Below are positions 10,342-19,799 of a stretch of DNA of 64,000 nt, in pieces. The notes under the pieces were generated by a model. That model was not told the DNA's origin and searched no databases. It worked only from the letters and a program-made list of their open reading frames with translations. The position numbers and the translations under genes were made by a program. The number at the start of each line of letters is the position of its first letter. Within the stretch, counting starts at the first letter, position 1. The DNA comes from Sulfitobacter sp. F26169L (GTDB lineage: Bacteria; Pseudomonadota; Alphaproteobacteria; Rhodobacterales; Rhodobacteraceae): positions 35,248 to 99,247 of the forward strand of contig NZ_JAPMLP010000011.1 of the NCBI RefSeq assembly GCF_026410285.1. The letters run 5' to 3'.

Positions 10342-11331
10342 CTACCCGCCCGCCTGCTTTGCCACCCATCCCAGAAATGCCGCATCGGGGTCGCGCAATG
10401 TACGGCGGCCGCGGGCCTCCCATGTCGCGTGCCAGTCGGCTTGCAGCCCGTACACATCCGCACCCGGAACCAGATCGCGCGCGCGATCCAGTGCAGCGGC
10501 ACTTATCACCGGCATCCGTCCGGGTTCGACCACTGCGCCACGCCGCTCGAAGCGCATCAGATCACCCGGAGCTTCGGACATGGTGTAGTCGGGCAATGTA
10601 TCGGCCACGATCATATCGCGCAGCATCTTGCGAAACACACGGCGCGGCGAGGCGGATCCGGATTTCTTCAACAGCGTATCGACCGAAACAGTCCACCCCG
10701 CCTGCCGCCCGCAATGCTTGCGCGCCAATTCGTAAACACGCCGCTCCAGCGGTTTGCGCAAGCTGAAGTAGGCGCGGTTCAACGTCAGCACCGCCTTGTC
10801 CAGCACCGCGCGGTAAAGCCACTCGCTCAAGGTGACCGCCACCCAGAGCATCCGCCCCCCCTTGCCCTGCCGCACAATCTGCCAGTTTTCGATCAGGCCG
10901 AAACCCGTGGTCACCTCCTGACCCCCGGTCATCATATTGGTGGTGATGCGGGTGCCGGCCAAACGCTCGAAAGCATCGCGCAGACGTTTATAGCCATCCC
11001 CGGAGGTTTCACGCGATGTCGCCACCAGCAAGTCGTGCGCCTTGAGGGTGAGGGTGCGGGTGATCTCGCGGCCTGCGTTTTGCGCCGCCATCAACTGGCT
11101 GATGCAGTAGATCAGGATGTCCTTGTCATGCAGGGTTGCCAACCCGCGCACCGAAGGAGTCACGGTGATATCCGTATCGTTATGGGTATAGCTGAGGATA
11201 CGCCTGTCCGGTCTGGTCGAGAGCGAGAACATCGGATGCTCCATCGAGCCGATGTCGTCTTTCGGGGCTGCGTTGAAGATGTCGCACGAAAAAAACGCGC
11301 CCTCTCCACGCCCCAGTGCCGGGGTGTTCAT
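10342..11331 (-). CDS. repA: Plasmid replication initiator RepA (RepA-I-like)
   Basis: A 329-residue replication initiator of the RepA type widespread in Rhodobacterales (RPA-like family). Recognisable stretches are YTHNDTDITVTPS, HDKDILIYCISQL, TTNMMTGG and LRKPLERRVYELARKHCG in a winged-helix part. It reads away from the iteron-bearing origin at 11404-11530 and lies beside divergent parAB, the standard repA-parAB arrangement. AGGACAGG precedes the ATG. The RepA-I subtype is inferred from the rhamnose operon context; a phylogeny would settle it. Confidence 0.88.
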   Translation of the reverse strand: MNTPALGRGEGAFFSCDIFNAAPKDDIGSMEHPMFSLSTRPDRRILSYTHNDTDITVTPSVRGLATLHDKDILIYCISQLMAAQNAGREITRTLTLKAHDLLVATSRETSGDGYKRLRDAFERLAGTRITTNMMTGGQEVTTGFGLIENWQIVRQGKGGRMLWVAVTLSEWLYRAVLDKAVLTLNRAYFSLRKPLERRVYELARKHCGRQAGWTVSVDTLLKKSGSASPRRVFRKMLRDMIVADTLPDYTMSEAPGDLMRFERRGAVVEPGRMPVISAAALDRARDLVPGADVYGLQADWHATWEARGRRTLRDPDAAFLGWVAKQAGG

Positions 11332-11785
11332 ATGCCTGTCCTGCTCACTGCCTATGCGCTCTTGTTGTCCGTGTTCTCACGGATCTTGCGGCGCGAATCT
11401 GCTTCGTGGTTTTAGTTACACCAAGTTTAGAGTTATCCACAGGCTGCGTCTATGCCAGCATCTGCGCACAGCGTGGTTTCAGAGTCGGCTCTTCGGGGGT
11501 TCAGAGTCACTTTATCGTGGTTTCAGAGTCAGGGCTTGCTTGAAAATGGACAACAAGTAACTGAAAAGCATAAAAAAAGAAGCTGCTGGAATTCCTGTAA
11601 CTATTATATAACCTGATATTAACTTGATAATTCGTGCATTTGCCTCGAAATGAGCGTCTCCGACCGAAAAAACCCTTGGATTTGCTAGGGAATACAAGGC
11701 AAGTCAAAAGAGATGTTGTTTTAATTATAGTATGTACGCCCTTTCGTGGTATATGACGCAAAACAGACCACATTGAGCAAATCAC
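11332..11785. other. Replication origin region (oriV) between repA and parA
   Basis: This 454-bp gap separates divergent repA and parA. The left part holds a perfect DnaA box, TTATCCACA (11433-11441), and the iterons listed separately. The right part (about 11540-11760) is clearly AT-richer than its surroundings, with runs such as TAAAAAAAGA and ATTATATAACC, and could be the unwinding element. It also must hold the promoters of repA and parA. A leftward 92-codon frame here overlaps the iterons and is judged chance. Confidence 0.75.
11472..11530 (+). repeat. Three iterons with 22-bp period in the origin
   Basis: Three copies of a 15-base repeat start at 11472, 11494 and 11516, exactly 22 bp apart (two helical turns). 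Copies 1 and 3 are identical, CGTGGTTTCAGAGTC; copy 2 is CGGGGGTTCAGAGTC. A weaker copy (CGTGGTTTTAGTTAC) lies at 11405. Spacing and location beside repA mark them as RepA-binding iterons. Confidence 0.8.
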
Positions 11786-13162
11786 ATGACATCGGAAACA
11801 CCAGAGCTTCCCCCCTATTTTAACATAGATCCAGATCAGGCCCTTGCCGATCTGGATGCGCCGGTAAATGCCGAAGGTTTTGCCGCCATCGCCCAGAACT
11901 GCGCGCGCGGACGGGCCGATCTGGCGGGGCGGGGTCTGGATGAGACGGGGCGCAAAAGCCTGCGTCCGTTTTCAACATGGGAAATCACCCGCTATCTGAT
12001 CCCCGTGGCCCAAGGCCATTTCCGCCGTGTGTTGAAGCAAAACCCGCATCTGCCGCAGGGCACATCGGAAACCGTGGGCGGGGCAAAATGGTTCAGCTTC
12101 GAAGAGGTTCTTTTGCTGCGGGCGCATTTCGCGCAACTGGGGTCAAAATCGAAAGAATACAAACCCTATCGCCCTGAGGGGGCAAAAGCCAAAATTGTCG
12201 CTGTCGCGAATTTCAAAGGCGGTGTCGGCAAGACATCGACGGCAGCCCATCTGGCGATGTCGGCGGCACTGGACGGCTATCGCGTACTGGTGGTTGATCT
12301 TGATTCCCAAGGATCGATGACCTCGATCTTCGGTGGCAAGGTCGAGGATGAATGGCAGACCGTGTTTCCGTTGATTGCGCGCCACTATGCCACCCATCTG
12401 AAAGCGGACAACCAGTTGCGCCTGGCGCAGGGGCTGGACCCGGTCCTGTTGGATGACACGTTGACAGAGGCGTTGGAGATCGGGGCGAAGAACCTGATCC
12501 AGACGACCCACTGGCCCAACATTGATCTGATCGGCGCACAGTTGAATTTATATTGGGCGGAGTTCCAGATTCCTGTCTGGCGGATGCAGGGGCGCAGTTG
12601 GAAGCTTTGGGATGCGCTGACCGATACGCTGGAGGCTGACGGGGTGCTGGATGACTATGATCTGGTCTTTGTGGATACGCCCCCTGCCCTTGGCTATCTG
12701 ACCATCAACGGGCTGGCGGCGGCAGATATCCTGCTGGTGCCGCTGGGGGCGTCGTTTCTGGAGTTTGATTCAACGGGGCGGTTTTTTGATATGCTGCACG
12801 CCACGTTTTCCTCGATCGAAACCGGAGAGAACATGGCGGCCCGTGCATTGGGGCGGCCCGAGCTACAGTTTGAATGGGATGCGGTGCGCGCGGTCATCAC
12901 CCGCTTTGATGCGGCGCAGCAGTCGGAGATGGGGGCGCTGATGCAGGCCTATCTGGGCGATACCCTGTCGCCGCACCGGCAGGATTTTACCGCGCTGATC
13001 GGGCAGGCGGGAGAGCAGGCCAGTGGCATCTACGAGGCTGACTATCGCGACTTTAACCGCGAGACATATGCCCGTGGACGGGCCACGTTTGATCAGACCT
13101 ATGCGGCATTCAAAAAGCTGTTGCTGGGCATCTGGCGCCGAGATGAAGTGTCTAAGAAATAG
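11786..13162 (+). CDS. parA: Plasmid partition ATPase ParA
   Basis: A 458-residue partition ATPase with an N-terminal DNA-binding extension. Residues about 60-115 look like a winged/MerR-like helix-turn-helix (TWEITRYLIPVAQGHFRRVL, WFSFEEVLLLRAHF). The deviant Walker A motif is NFKGGVGKTST near residue 140, followed by VVDLDSQGSM (A') and LVFVDTPPALG (Walker B region). Extended ParA proteins of this kind usually repress their own operon. It precedes parB by about 115 bp, with a parS-like palindrome between. Confidence 0.93.
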   Translation: MTSETPELPPYFNIDPDQALADLDAPVNAEGFAAIAQNCARGRADLAGRGLDETGRKSLRPFSTWEITRYLIPVAQGHFRRVLKQNPHLPQGTSETVGGAKWFSFEEVLLLRAHFAQLGSKSKEYKPYRPEGAKAKIVAVANFKGGVGKTSTAAHLAMSAALDGYRVLVVDLDSQGSMTSIFGGKVEDEWQTVFPLIARHYATHLKADNQLRLAQGLDPVLLDDTLTEALEIGAKNLIQTTHWPNIDLIGAQLNLYWAEFQIPVWRMQGRSWKLWDALTDTLEADGVLDDYDLVFVDTPPALGYLTINGLAAADILLVPLGASFLEFDSTGRFFDMLHATFSSIETGENMAARALGRPELQFEWDAVRAVITRFDAAQQSEMGALMQAYLGDTLSPHRQDFTALIGQAGEQASGIYEADYRDFNRETYARGRATFDQTYAAFKKLLLGIWRRDEVSKK

Positions 13163-13179
13163 ATTAGGCTCTAACAGAC

Positions 13180-13201
13180 AACCTTTCGCACGCGAAAGGT
13201 T
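13180..13201. repeat. Partition-type palindrome, copy 2 (putative parS)
   Basis: Between parA and parB lies AACCTTTCG-CACG-CGAAAGGTT, with nine-base arms. The core 20 bases differ at one centre base from the palindrome at 10321-10340. Position next to parB and recurrence favour a centromere (parS) site; an operator for parB expression is the alternative. Confidence 0.7.
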
Positions 13202-13278
13202 TTACAAGGCCCGCCCTGTTAGGGGATTGTTAGGGCAAAGGGTCAAGGCTGCCCCTGAAAGCCGTGAGGAGAGACGAG

Positions 13279-14283
13279 ATGGCCAAGCGCAAACGACTGA
13301 CCCCAGCCCTGCTGAACGATGCGCCGGCGGCTGCGCCGGCGGCCCGTGCGCCGATTGCGCAGATCGCGGGGGATGTGGCCAGCACAGCCGCCTTCGAGGC
13401 CCTGCGCGCCGAGTTGGAAGGTGCCACCCGTGAGGGGCGGATCATCCGCGCTATTCCGCTGGAACAGGTGCATGAGGCCTACCTTATCAGGGATCGTCAG
13501 CACACTGCAGAGGAAGATGTAGAAGCTCTGTATCACAGCATACGCAGCCGTGGGCAGCAGGCCCCGATCGAAGTGGTGATGGTTGAAGACGGATTTGGCC
13601 TGATATCCGGCTGGCGGCGCTTGCAGGCACTGCGCGCACTTTACGCCGACACGGGAGAAGAGCGGTTTGCCACGGTGCAGGCGCTGGTGCGCCAGCCTGC
13701 GGCGCAGGCGGATGCCTATGTGGCGATGGTTGAGGAAAACGAGATCCGCGCGAACCTGTCGTTCTACGAACGGGCGCGGGTGGCGGTGCAGACCCTGAGG
13801 GCAGGGGTGTTTGAAACGGAGAAAGAGGCGCTACAAAGCCTGTTTGCCTCGGTTAGCTTCTCCAAGCGGTCCAAGATCAAATCATTCATGCCTGTGGTTG
13901 AGGCGCTGGACGAGGTGTTGCACGCGCCGCAACTGATCCCCGAGCGGTTGGGGCTTGCCCTGTCAAAGCGGCTGGCCGAGGACGGCGGTGCCGCTGCCCG
14001 TTTGCGTGCGCATCTGCGGGAAGCCCATGCCACAGGCCGGGCGGAGCGTGAGGTGCTGGAAGCGGCCGTAAGTGACGAAGCCCCTGCGGAGAGCAAGCCC
14101 GAGAAGAATGATCGTCCGACACCAGCGCCCAACGCCGCGGCGGGTGTAACGCTGCCCCTGCAGCGCAAACTGGGCGAGGGGCTGGAACTGCTGGCGCGGG
14201 AGGGACGTGTTGTGGTGCAGGGAACAGGTGTGGATGCGGCGTTTGTGGCGCGGCTTGAAGCGTTCCTGCGCAAGCATTCCTGA
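13279..14283 (+). CDS. parB: Plasmid partition protein ParB
   Basis: A 334-residue ParB/RepB-type centromere-binding protein. IPLEQVHEAYLIRD leads into the ParB/Sulfiredoxin-like nuclease fold; QQAPIEVVMVEDGFGLISGW and EENEIRANLSFYERARV are the conserved boxes before the helix-turn-helix. The ATG at 13279 is chosen because AGGAGA lies five bases upstream; an in-frame GTG at 13264 overlaps that ribosome site. The C-terminal part carries a short dimerization-like helix. Confidence 0.92.
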   Translation: MAKRKRLTPALLNDAPAAAPAARAPIAQIAGDVASTAAFEALRAELEGATREGRIIRAIPLEQVHEAYLIRDRQHTAEEDVEALYHSIRSRGQQAPIEVVMVEDGFGLISGWRRLQALRALYADTGEERFATVQALVRQPAAQADAYVAMVEENEIRANLSFYERARVAVQTLRAGVFETEKEALQSLFASVSFSKRSKIKSFMPVVEALDEVLHAPQLIPERLGLALSKRLAEDGGAAARLRAHLREAHATGRAEREVLEAAVSDEAPAESKPEKNDRPTPAPNAAAGVTLPLQRKLGEGLELLAREGRVVVQGTGVDAAFVARLEAFLRKHS

Positions 14284-14290
14284 GTTTTTT

Positions 14291-14317
14291 AGGCTCTGGA
14301 ATGTCGATATAGAGCCT
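14291..14317. terminator. Hairpin between convergent parB and ugd
   Basis: AGGCTCT (14291-14297) pairs with AGAGCCT (14311-14317) across a 13-base loop. TTTTTT precedes it and GTTTCGG follows it. It lies in the 43-bp gap between convergent genes, so a bidirectional terminator is likely. Confidence 0.5.
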
Positions 14318-14326
14318 GTTTCGGCT

Positions 14327-15493
14327 TCAGTCCTCGCCAAACAGATCGCGGGTGAACACCTTGTCTTTTACATCCAGCAGATCGTCATTCATCCGGTTTG
14401 CCACGATGATATCGGACTGCGCCTTAAAGCTTTCCAGATCGCGGATCACGCGGGAATTGAAAAACTCGTCCTCTTTCAGGGCGGGTTCAAAAACGATAAC
14501 TTCGACCCCTTTGGCCTTGATGCGTTTCATAATTCCCTGAATGGAGGACTGCCGGAAATTATCGCTGTTTGCCTTCATCACCAGACGGTGCACACCGACG
14601 ATTTTGGGATTGGCGGCGAGAATTTGTTCCGAGAGGAAATCCTTGCGGGTGCGGTTGGCATCCACAACCGCGCGGATCAGGTTTTGCGGTACTTCTGAAT
14701 AGTTGGCCAGCAGCTGTTTGGTATCTTTGGGCAGGCAATAGCCGCCATAGCCGAAGGAGGGGTTGTTGTAATGGTCTCCGATGCGCGGATCGAGGCTGAT
14801 GCCTTCGATGATCTGGCGGCTGTCCACATTACGCGACATCGCATAGCTGTCGAGTTCGTTGAAAAACGCCACGCGCATGGCGAGATAGGTATTGGCAAAC
14901 AGCTTGATCGCCTCGGCCTCGGCGGCGTCGGTGAATTTGACGGGAATATCCGTGGCCCGCGCACCGCCGGTCAGCAGCTCTGCAAATTGATGTGCGGCTT
15001 TGGTTCTGGCGCCGACAATGATGCGGCTGGGATAGAGGTTGTCATAAAGCGCGCGCCCCTCGCGCAGGAATTCGGGCGAGAACAGGATATTGTCGTTGCC
15101 GGTTTCGCTGCGCAAACGGTCGGTGAACCCCACGGGAATGGTGGACTTGATCACAATGGTTGCATCCGGGTTGAGGCGGGTCACCTCGCTGATAACAGTC
15201 TCTACGCTGGAGGTATCGAAGTAGTTGGTGTGGGTGTCATAGTTGGTGGGCGTGGCCACGACGATAAAATCAGCATCCGTGAAAGCAGCCGCAGCATCGG
15301 TTGTGGCGGTCAGGTTTAGATCGGGAAGCGTGAGAAAATCGGAGATATCAGGGTCTGCTATGGGACTTTTGCCCGCATTGATCATATCAACCCGCGCCTG
15401 CGAGATGTCGGTCGCGACCACGCGGTTATGCTGTGCCAGCAAAACCGCATTGGACAGCCCGACATAGCCCAGACCTGCAACGGCAATTTTCAT
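14327..15493 (-). CDS. ugd: UDP-glucose 6-dehydrogenase
   Basis: A 388-residue nucleotide-sugar dehydrogenase, the length of the short Ugd class. The Rossmann start is [31 protein letters not shown] is in the NAD domain, FSPEFLREG is typical of Ugd, and [15 protein letters not shown] carries the catalytic Cys. It oxidises UDP-glucose to UDP-glucuronate, which the epimerase at 19800-20813 can turn into UDP-galacturonate. It is the last gene of the leftward operon. Confidence 0.93.
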   Translation of the reverse strand: MKIAVAGLGYVGLSNAVLLAQHNRVVATDISQARVDMINAGKSPIADPDISDFLTLPDLNLTATTDAAAAFTDADFIVVATPTNYDTHTNYFDTSSVETVISEVTRLNPDATIVIKSTIPVGFTDRLRSETGNDNILFSPEFLREGRALYDNLYPSRIIVGARTKAAHQFAELLTGGARATDIPVKFTDAAEAEAIKLFANTYLAMRVAFFNELDSYAMSRNVDSRQIIEGISLDPRIGDHYNNPSFGYGGYCLPKDTKQLLANYSEVPQNLIRAVVDANRTRKDFLSEQILAANPKIVGVHRLVMKANSDNFRQSSIQGIMKRIKAKGVEVIVFEPALKEDEFFNSRVIRDLESFKAQSDIIVANRMNDDLLDVKDKVFTRDLFGED

Positions 15494-15565
15494 AAACGAT
15501 CCTGTCTGTGGTGTGTGCGGATTAACCCGCGTTTCCGGTTTCGGTTCCGTCTTCCGGAGAAAGGC

Positions 15566-17572
15566 TCACGAAGACAGTGCGGTAAAGTTCGGTCGGCGTT
15601 TGGTTTCTGGACTGTAGGAATTATGCACCACGCGATAGCGCGAGTCCCGCTCTACCTCAAAGTGAATGGTGTGCCCGTCATCCTGTTGGGTGATTGTCAC
15701 CTTTTGCGGCTTTTCAACCGGAATAGAGACAATACTGACCAGCAGTCGCTCTCCTTCGGGGATTTTTGCGAAAGAGCGGTAAACCCCTTTTCGGGTGTAC
15801 ACCATCCCGGGCAGGCCGCTGGTGTGCAGGGCACCGTCAAAATACATCTGCTGGAAGAAATCCATGGTATAGACATCTTCGGCGGTATTGTTCTGGCCTG
15901 CGACCTGCGCAAAACCTTTCAGCGGATAACCCTTGAGTTCCAGCGCACCGAGTAGGGCAAACATATTTTTGACGATAACAACGGGGATATTGTCACGCTG
16001 CACATCTGTGATCTCGTCCATATATGTGGCTCTGAACTGGGGTAGATGATGGGCATGGTCACGGATATGCGCACATATCAGATCATAGTTTAGCTGAATG
16101 AATTTACGATGTTCGGCAATGCGTTTGATGCCTTTGGATTCGGATATTTCCGAGGTGATGCCCTGTTCGGGGAATGATTTTCCCGGCTCGAAGGGGATGG
16201 TATTAAGCAAGGCCGCATCGGAGCGGCGGATCAACTCGTAGTGGATGGAGTTGTTGTGCATGTCCTCGGGGGTTTCCAGCATATAGGCCAGAAACAGCAG
16301 ATCGGATTCAAAAACGCAGAAGAAGTATTTGCGCAACCGCCCGATGACCGAGGAAACCTTGTTGGTGGTGTTGAACTTCAGGTTGAACATGCGAAAGGCA
16401 TTTTCAGGGCCGTAAGCCGCCGAAAGCTCTTCTATGTGGCGATCGTAGATCGCATCAATATCGGCGTAAGCCTCTGGGGTGAGAGTGCCTTTTTCCTGTG
16501 GCAGCATCTGCTTTTTCTTGGCGCCTGTATAGGTCATCAGGTTGCCAAGATACCCGTTTGCCATTGCCACTTCGGGGTCAAAATCTGTTTTGTAATCCTG
16601 CCTGCGAAACATCGCGACCTGATAGCGGTATGGGTGTACAGTGTTTTGCACCGCTTGGTAATCAAACCCGTTGGTTGAATAGGATTTCTTTGGTAGGGCC
16701 TGAGTGATGCCGTATTCTTTGGCAACATAGTTTGCGACCACCTTGTCGGTGGTGTGGGGGTAGCCGCCGGTCAGCAGCAGCAGCAGACGATCTTTCTGGG
16801 TTTCCTTGAACAGCGCAAGCGACATGCGTGAATCGCGCCCCGCCGTCAGGTGGTGGGTGAAATTTTCGGTGCCGGTCCAGATGCAATACTGGTCAATGGT
16901 ATGCTGGACCCGTGCGTGCAGCATATCGAGACGGTCGGCGCGCGACAGTGCCTCGATTGCGGGATCGGTGAGTTTGTGATGGATTTCGCTATGCAGGGCG
17001 CCGTCATAGGTGATGGTATCGACGGAATCGTGAAAGGCGATTTCATTCCGCTGGGTGCCTGCAAAGATGAAAAACGCCAGGGGCATCTGCGCCAGATGCG
17101 AGGCCAGAAACCGCTCGTTCAGGGTCAGCTTGTGACCGGCGAGGGCCAGAATGTCCTCCAGTGCGGGCTGGTTGTTGGAATAAAAGAACTGCCCGTTTTC
17201 TGTGTAGGAACACATCATTTGCAGATAGGTGGCCGAACCGTCGATTTTGAGCACACCGTCGCGCACGGTGATGCGGGAGTAGGCGCCGTCCAGCGCGATG
17301 CTGGGCAGGTCGAAGTGATCGAGCTTGGCGCTGACATCGGGCTGATAGGGATCGGGGTAGCGCAGCATGAAGCCTTCTTCGAACCACAGGTTTTCGCCGT
17401 GAATGTGCAGGCGGTTTTCCAGATCGGCCAGCATTTTGGGATGATCGGGGGGAAAGAAGTAAAAGCGGAAATTGCCGCAGTCGCGCACAATGCGCACACG
17501 GTCGGGGATGTTTACGTCGAATACCTGCGCATCAGGGCTGTCGATCCGGGTGATGATATAGGGCGTATACAT
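15566..17572 (-). CDS. PP-loop (asparagine-synthase-like) protein of the polysaccharide cluster
   Basis: A 668-residue protein not assigned to a characterised family. Near residue 245, HHLTAGRDSRMSLALF resembles the SGGxDS ATP-pyrophosphatase loop of asparagine-synthase-like proteins, followed by LLLLLTGGYPHTTDK. The N-terminal 200 residues are beta-rich like a glutaminase fold but lack an N-terminal Cys nucleophile, so it would not use glutamine as a classical AsnB does. Such proteins recur in bacterial surface-polysaccharide clusters and may amidate or adenylate sugar acids; that role is inference. A second PP-loop protein of another family is at 34358-35704. Confidence 0.6.
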   Translation of the reverse strand: MYTPYIITRIDSPDAQVFDVNIPDRVRIVRDCGNFRFYFFPPDHPKMLADLENRLHIHGENLWFEEGFMLRYPDPYQPDVSAKLDHFDLPSIALDGAYSRITVRDGVLKIDGSATYLQMMCSYTENGQFFYSNNQPALEDILALAGHKLTLNERFLASHLAQMPLAFFIFAGTQRNEIAFHDSVDTITYDGALHSEIHHKLTDPAIEALSRADRLDMLHARVQHTIDQYCIWTGTENFTHHLTAGRDSRMSLALFKETQKDRLLLLLTGGYPHTTDKVVANYVAKEYGITQALPKKSYSTNGFDYQAVQNTVHPYRYQVAMFRRQDYKTDFDPEVAMANGYLGNLMTYTGAKKKQMLPQEKGTLTPEAYADIDAIYDRHIEELSAAYGPENAFRMFNLKFNTTNKVSSVIGRLRKYFFCVFESDLLFLAYMLETPEDMHNNSIHYELIRRSDAALLNTIPFEPGKSFPEQGITSEISESKGIKRIAEHRKFIQLNYDLICAHIRDHAHHLPQFRATYMDEITDVQRDNIPVVIVKNMFALLGALELKGYPLKGFAQVAGQNNTAEDVYTMDFFQQMYFDGALHTSGLPGMVYTRKGVYRSFAKIPEGERLLVSIVSIPVEKPQKVTITQQDDGHTIHFEVERDSRYRVVHNSYSPETKRRPNFTALSS

Positions 17573-17653
17573 TAAATTTCCGTTGTGGTTTCTGATCGGG
17601 ATGTCGGCATGGGCGCGGCTGTGTGACTAGCGGCTCTGCGCGCGGTATGCACT

Positions 17654-19777
17654 TTATTTTTGCTGTAGCGGGGGGCGGCGCAGAGGGACGGGCAGATCAA
17701 ACTTTTTGGCAAAGGATGCATCCAGCCGTTGGATGACGTTTTGGGCGCGATTATGGTTGGCGATTATGTCAAAATGGGCATCAGGGAGTTCGACCTGTGG
17801 AAGAGGGCGCACTGCAGGCGGAGGACCATCCGAGCGCAGGTTGTCCTGCACGATGGCATTGCCACCGATGAAGTGCTGGTCACGGGTAATGAGCGGCATT
17901 TCAGGGTTGGACCATGGCAGGTCCAGAAGGGCACACAAACGCGAAAAGACAGCATCAGGTGTGGTTGTAAACGCGTCCTGACTCATCACTACTGTGCGTC
18001 CGGTAATGGCAAAGTGATCCAGAAAAATTTCGTACGCAGCAGACCAGACATCAAGATAATGGTCGAGGTTTTCAACAGGCGCAAAGCCGCTGCTGCCGAT
18101 TTTGCGATAGTTTGACCACCACGCTTGTATGGGGCTTTTGTAGAGCACAATTGCGTCCATTCGCAGCATCGGATCAAGCTGGCGGATTTTGGACAGGTTC
18201 TTGTCCGATGATACCAGAATAGGGGTGTCCAGTGCCTGTGCAATGCGCCCGTACCAGTTGGTTTGTTTTTTGATAAGGGATCGGCGTAGCGAAGGTGTCA
18301 GCACCTGACAATCAGGACCGCATTGTGTGCAATACAGCGTATACTCTTGCGGGACAGTGAACCTGTCAATTAACGGCTGTCCGGTGGTTTTGCGATGTGC
18401 CAGCCAGATAGATTCACCGATATGGGCTACACCCGGAATGCTGCCCAATACAGCGCCCAGAAACGTGCTGCCGCAATAGGAAACGCCTGCAATAGCGATG
18501 TGTCTGTGGGGGAGGGGCGGGTCGCGCAGGGCCGCATGACGTTCGTTTGTCAGGCGCCGCCTGTCATCGCGCAGACGGGCCATGGAGGGTATGTTTTGTT
18601 GCAGGGTCCGCGCGGCGGCGGGGTCACGCTCCAGCAGGGTGCGCCAGTGCTGCATGGCGGTGTCGGGCTGTTGCAGGTTCAGCGCGGCAAGGACGGCCAT
18701 GCGTTTGACGGCGGTAAAGCGGTCGGGGACGGTTGCGCAGATATCGGCCACCTGCTGGCTGTGGTCCGCGTCCAGCAGAGCCTTCAGCCCTTTGTAGAGA
18801 AGCGATCCGAAGGAGGTGCAGCCCTCGCTGTCACGGATCGAGGGGGTCAGCCCGGCGGTGAGGACCAGCGCCTGTTCCAGCGCGTCTGTTTGGGCGGTGT
18901 CGATATGGCTGTTGATGCGGGCCTGAAGCTCTGCGCGCACGATGCGGCGGCACGGGCCGGGGCCGGGGGAGAGGCGCAGATATGTCAGGGCTGCGGCAAA
19001 CCCTCTATCGCCCCGGTCCTCGCGTTTTTGCAGGCGGGCGATCAGATCCAGCGCGGTGGTTGCCGCGACGGCGTTCGAGGCGCGCGCGCCCTGTGCGGCA
19101 AAGAATTCCTGCGCCCCGTCAAAGTCGGGGCGTGCGGCAAGTTGTTTGATATGGGCAAGCCAAGCAGGCTCGTGATGCTCGTCCAGCACCAGATGCGTCA
19201 GGGCGCGGGCCAGTTCTGCTGAGTGATCCGTTTGCGTAAGTTCCGCCAGCGCGTCGCAGCGCGCAAGGGCCGCCTGTGTATATGTGGCCGCCTCTTTTTG
19301 CACGGTATCAATGGCGCGGGTGATGTTTTTTGCGCCAATAGCCGCCGGATCGATCGAAATTACCGCAAAGGAATCGTGATAGGTTTTGGTGTGCAGCGAG
19401 ATCGGGCAGCGGGGTTCGGGCAGCAGTGCGTTGTAATCCTCTACCAGCAGGGTGAGGGGGGCGGTGGCCTTTTGCAACACCATTTCAAGCGCTTCGAGAC
19501 GATACCAGCCCGAGATCACCACAACATCGGGATGCCCCATATGCGGCGTGTCCCATAGGGTATGCAGGGCCTGTGAGGCCTGCGCGGATGTGGCGGCAGG
19601 GGGGTGGGGCAGATACACAACCGCGGCGTCACGGTGCATCAGCCGCAGCGGATCACTGCGGCTGTCCGGCCCTGTGACGGGCGCGAAAAACACCATGCCT
19701 GCGGTCTGTCCGCTGTGCAGATATCGGGTGGGGTCCTGCCCGAGGTACAGCACCACGGGGCCGCCTGACGTTGTCAT
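17654..19777 (-). CDS. Sulfotransferase with long N-terminal extension
   Basis: A 707-residue protein. The C-terminal third (about 425-690) has sulfotransferase features: IAGVSYCGSTFLGAVLGSIP as the 5'-phosphosulfate loop, then VSSDKNLSKI and VLYKSPIQAWWSNYRKIGSS as the 3'-phosphate region. A Cys pair (YCTQCGPDC) lies between. The first 400 residues are helical and unassigned. The ATG at 19777 is preferred because a longer frame from 19849 would overlap the upstream epimerase gene. It probably transfers sulfate from PAPS to a sugar; no PAPS-synthesis gene is in the window. Confidence 0.72.
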   Translation of the reverse strand: MTTSGGPVVLYLGQDPTRYLHSGQTAGMVFFAPVTGPDSRSDPLRLMHRDAAVVYLPHPPAATSAQASQALHTLWDTPHMGHPDVVVISGWYRLEALEMVLQKATAPLTLLVEDYNALLPEPRCPISLHTKTYHDSFAVISIDPAAIGAKNITRAIDTVQKEAATYTQAALARCDALAELTQTDHSAELARALTHLVLDEHHEPAWLAHIKQLAARPDFDGAQEFFAAQGARASNAVAATTALDLIARLQKREDRGDRGFAAALTYLRLSPGPGPCRRIVRAELQARINSHIDTAQTDALEQALVLTAGLTPSIRDSEGCTSFGSLLYKGLKALLDADHSQQVADICATVPDRFTAVKRMAVLAALNLQQPDTAMQHWRTLLERDPAAARTLQQNIPSMARLRDDRRRLTNERHAALRDPPLPHRHIAIAGVSYCGSTFLGAVLGSIPGVAHIGESIWLAHRKTTGQPLIDRFTVPQEYTLYCTQCGPDCQVLTPSLRRSLIKKQTNWYGRIAQALDTPILVSSDKNLSKIRQLDPMLRMDAIVLYKSPIQAWWSNYRKIGSSGFAPVENLDHYLDVWSAAYEIFLDHFAITGRTVVMSQDAFTTTPDAVFSRLCALLDLPWSNPEMPLITRDQHFIGGNAIVQDNLRSDGPPPAVRPLPQVELPDAHFDIIANHNRAQNVIQRLDASFAKKFDLPVPLRRPPLQQK

Positions 19778-19799
19778 CGCGGCCCCGTGGGGTGTGGGA

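Noticed and set aside
11507..11785. Leftward 92-codon frame in the origin region
   Set aside because: Overlaps an iteron and the AT-rich element; Ser/Phe/Arg-rich product without a ribosome site.
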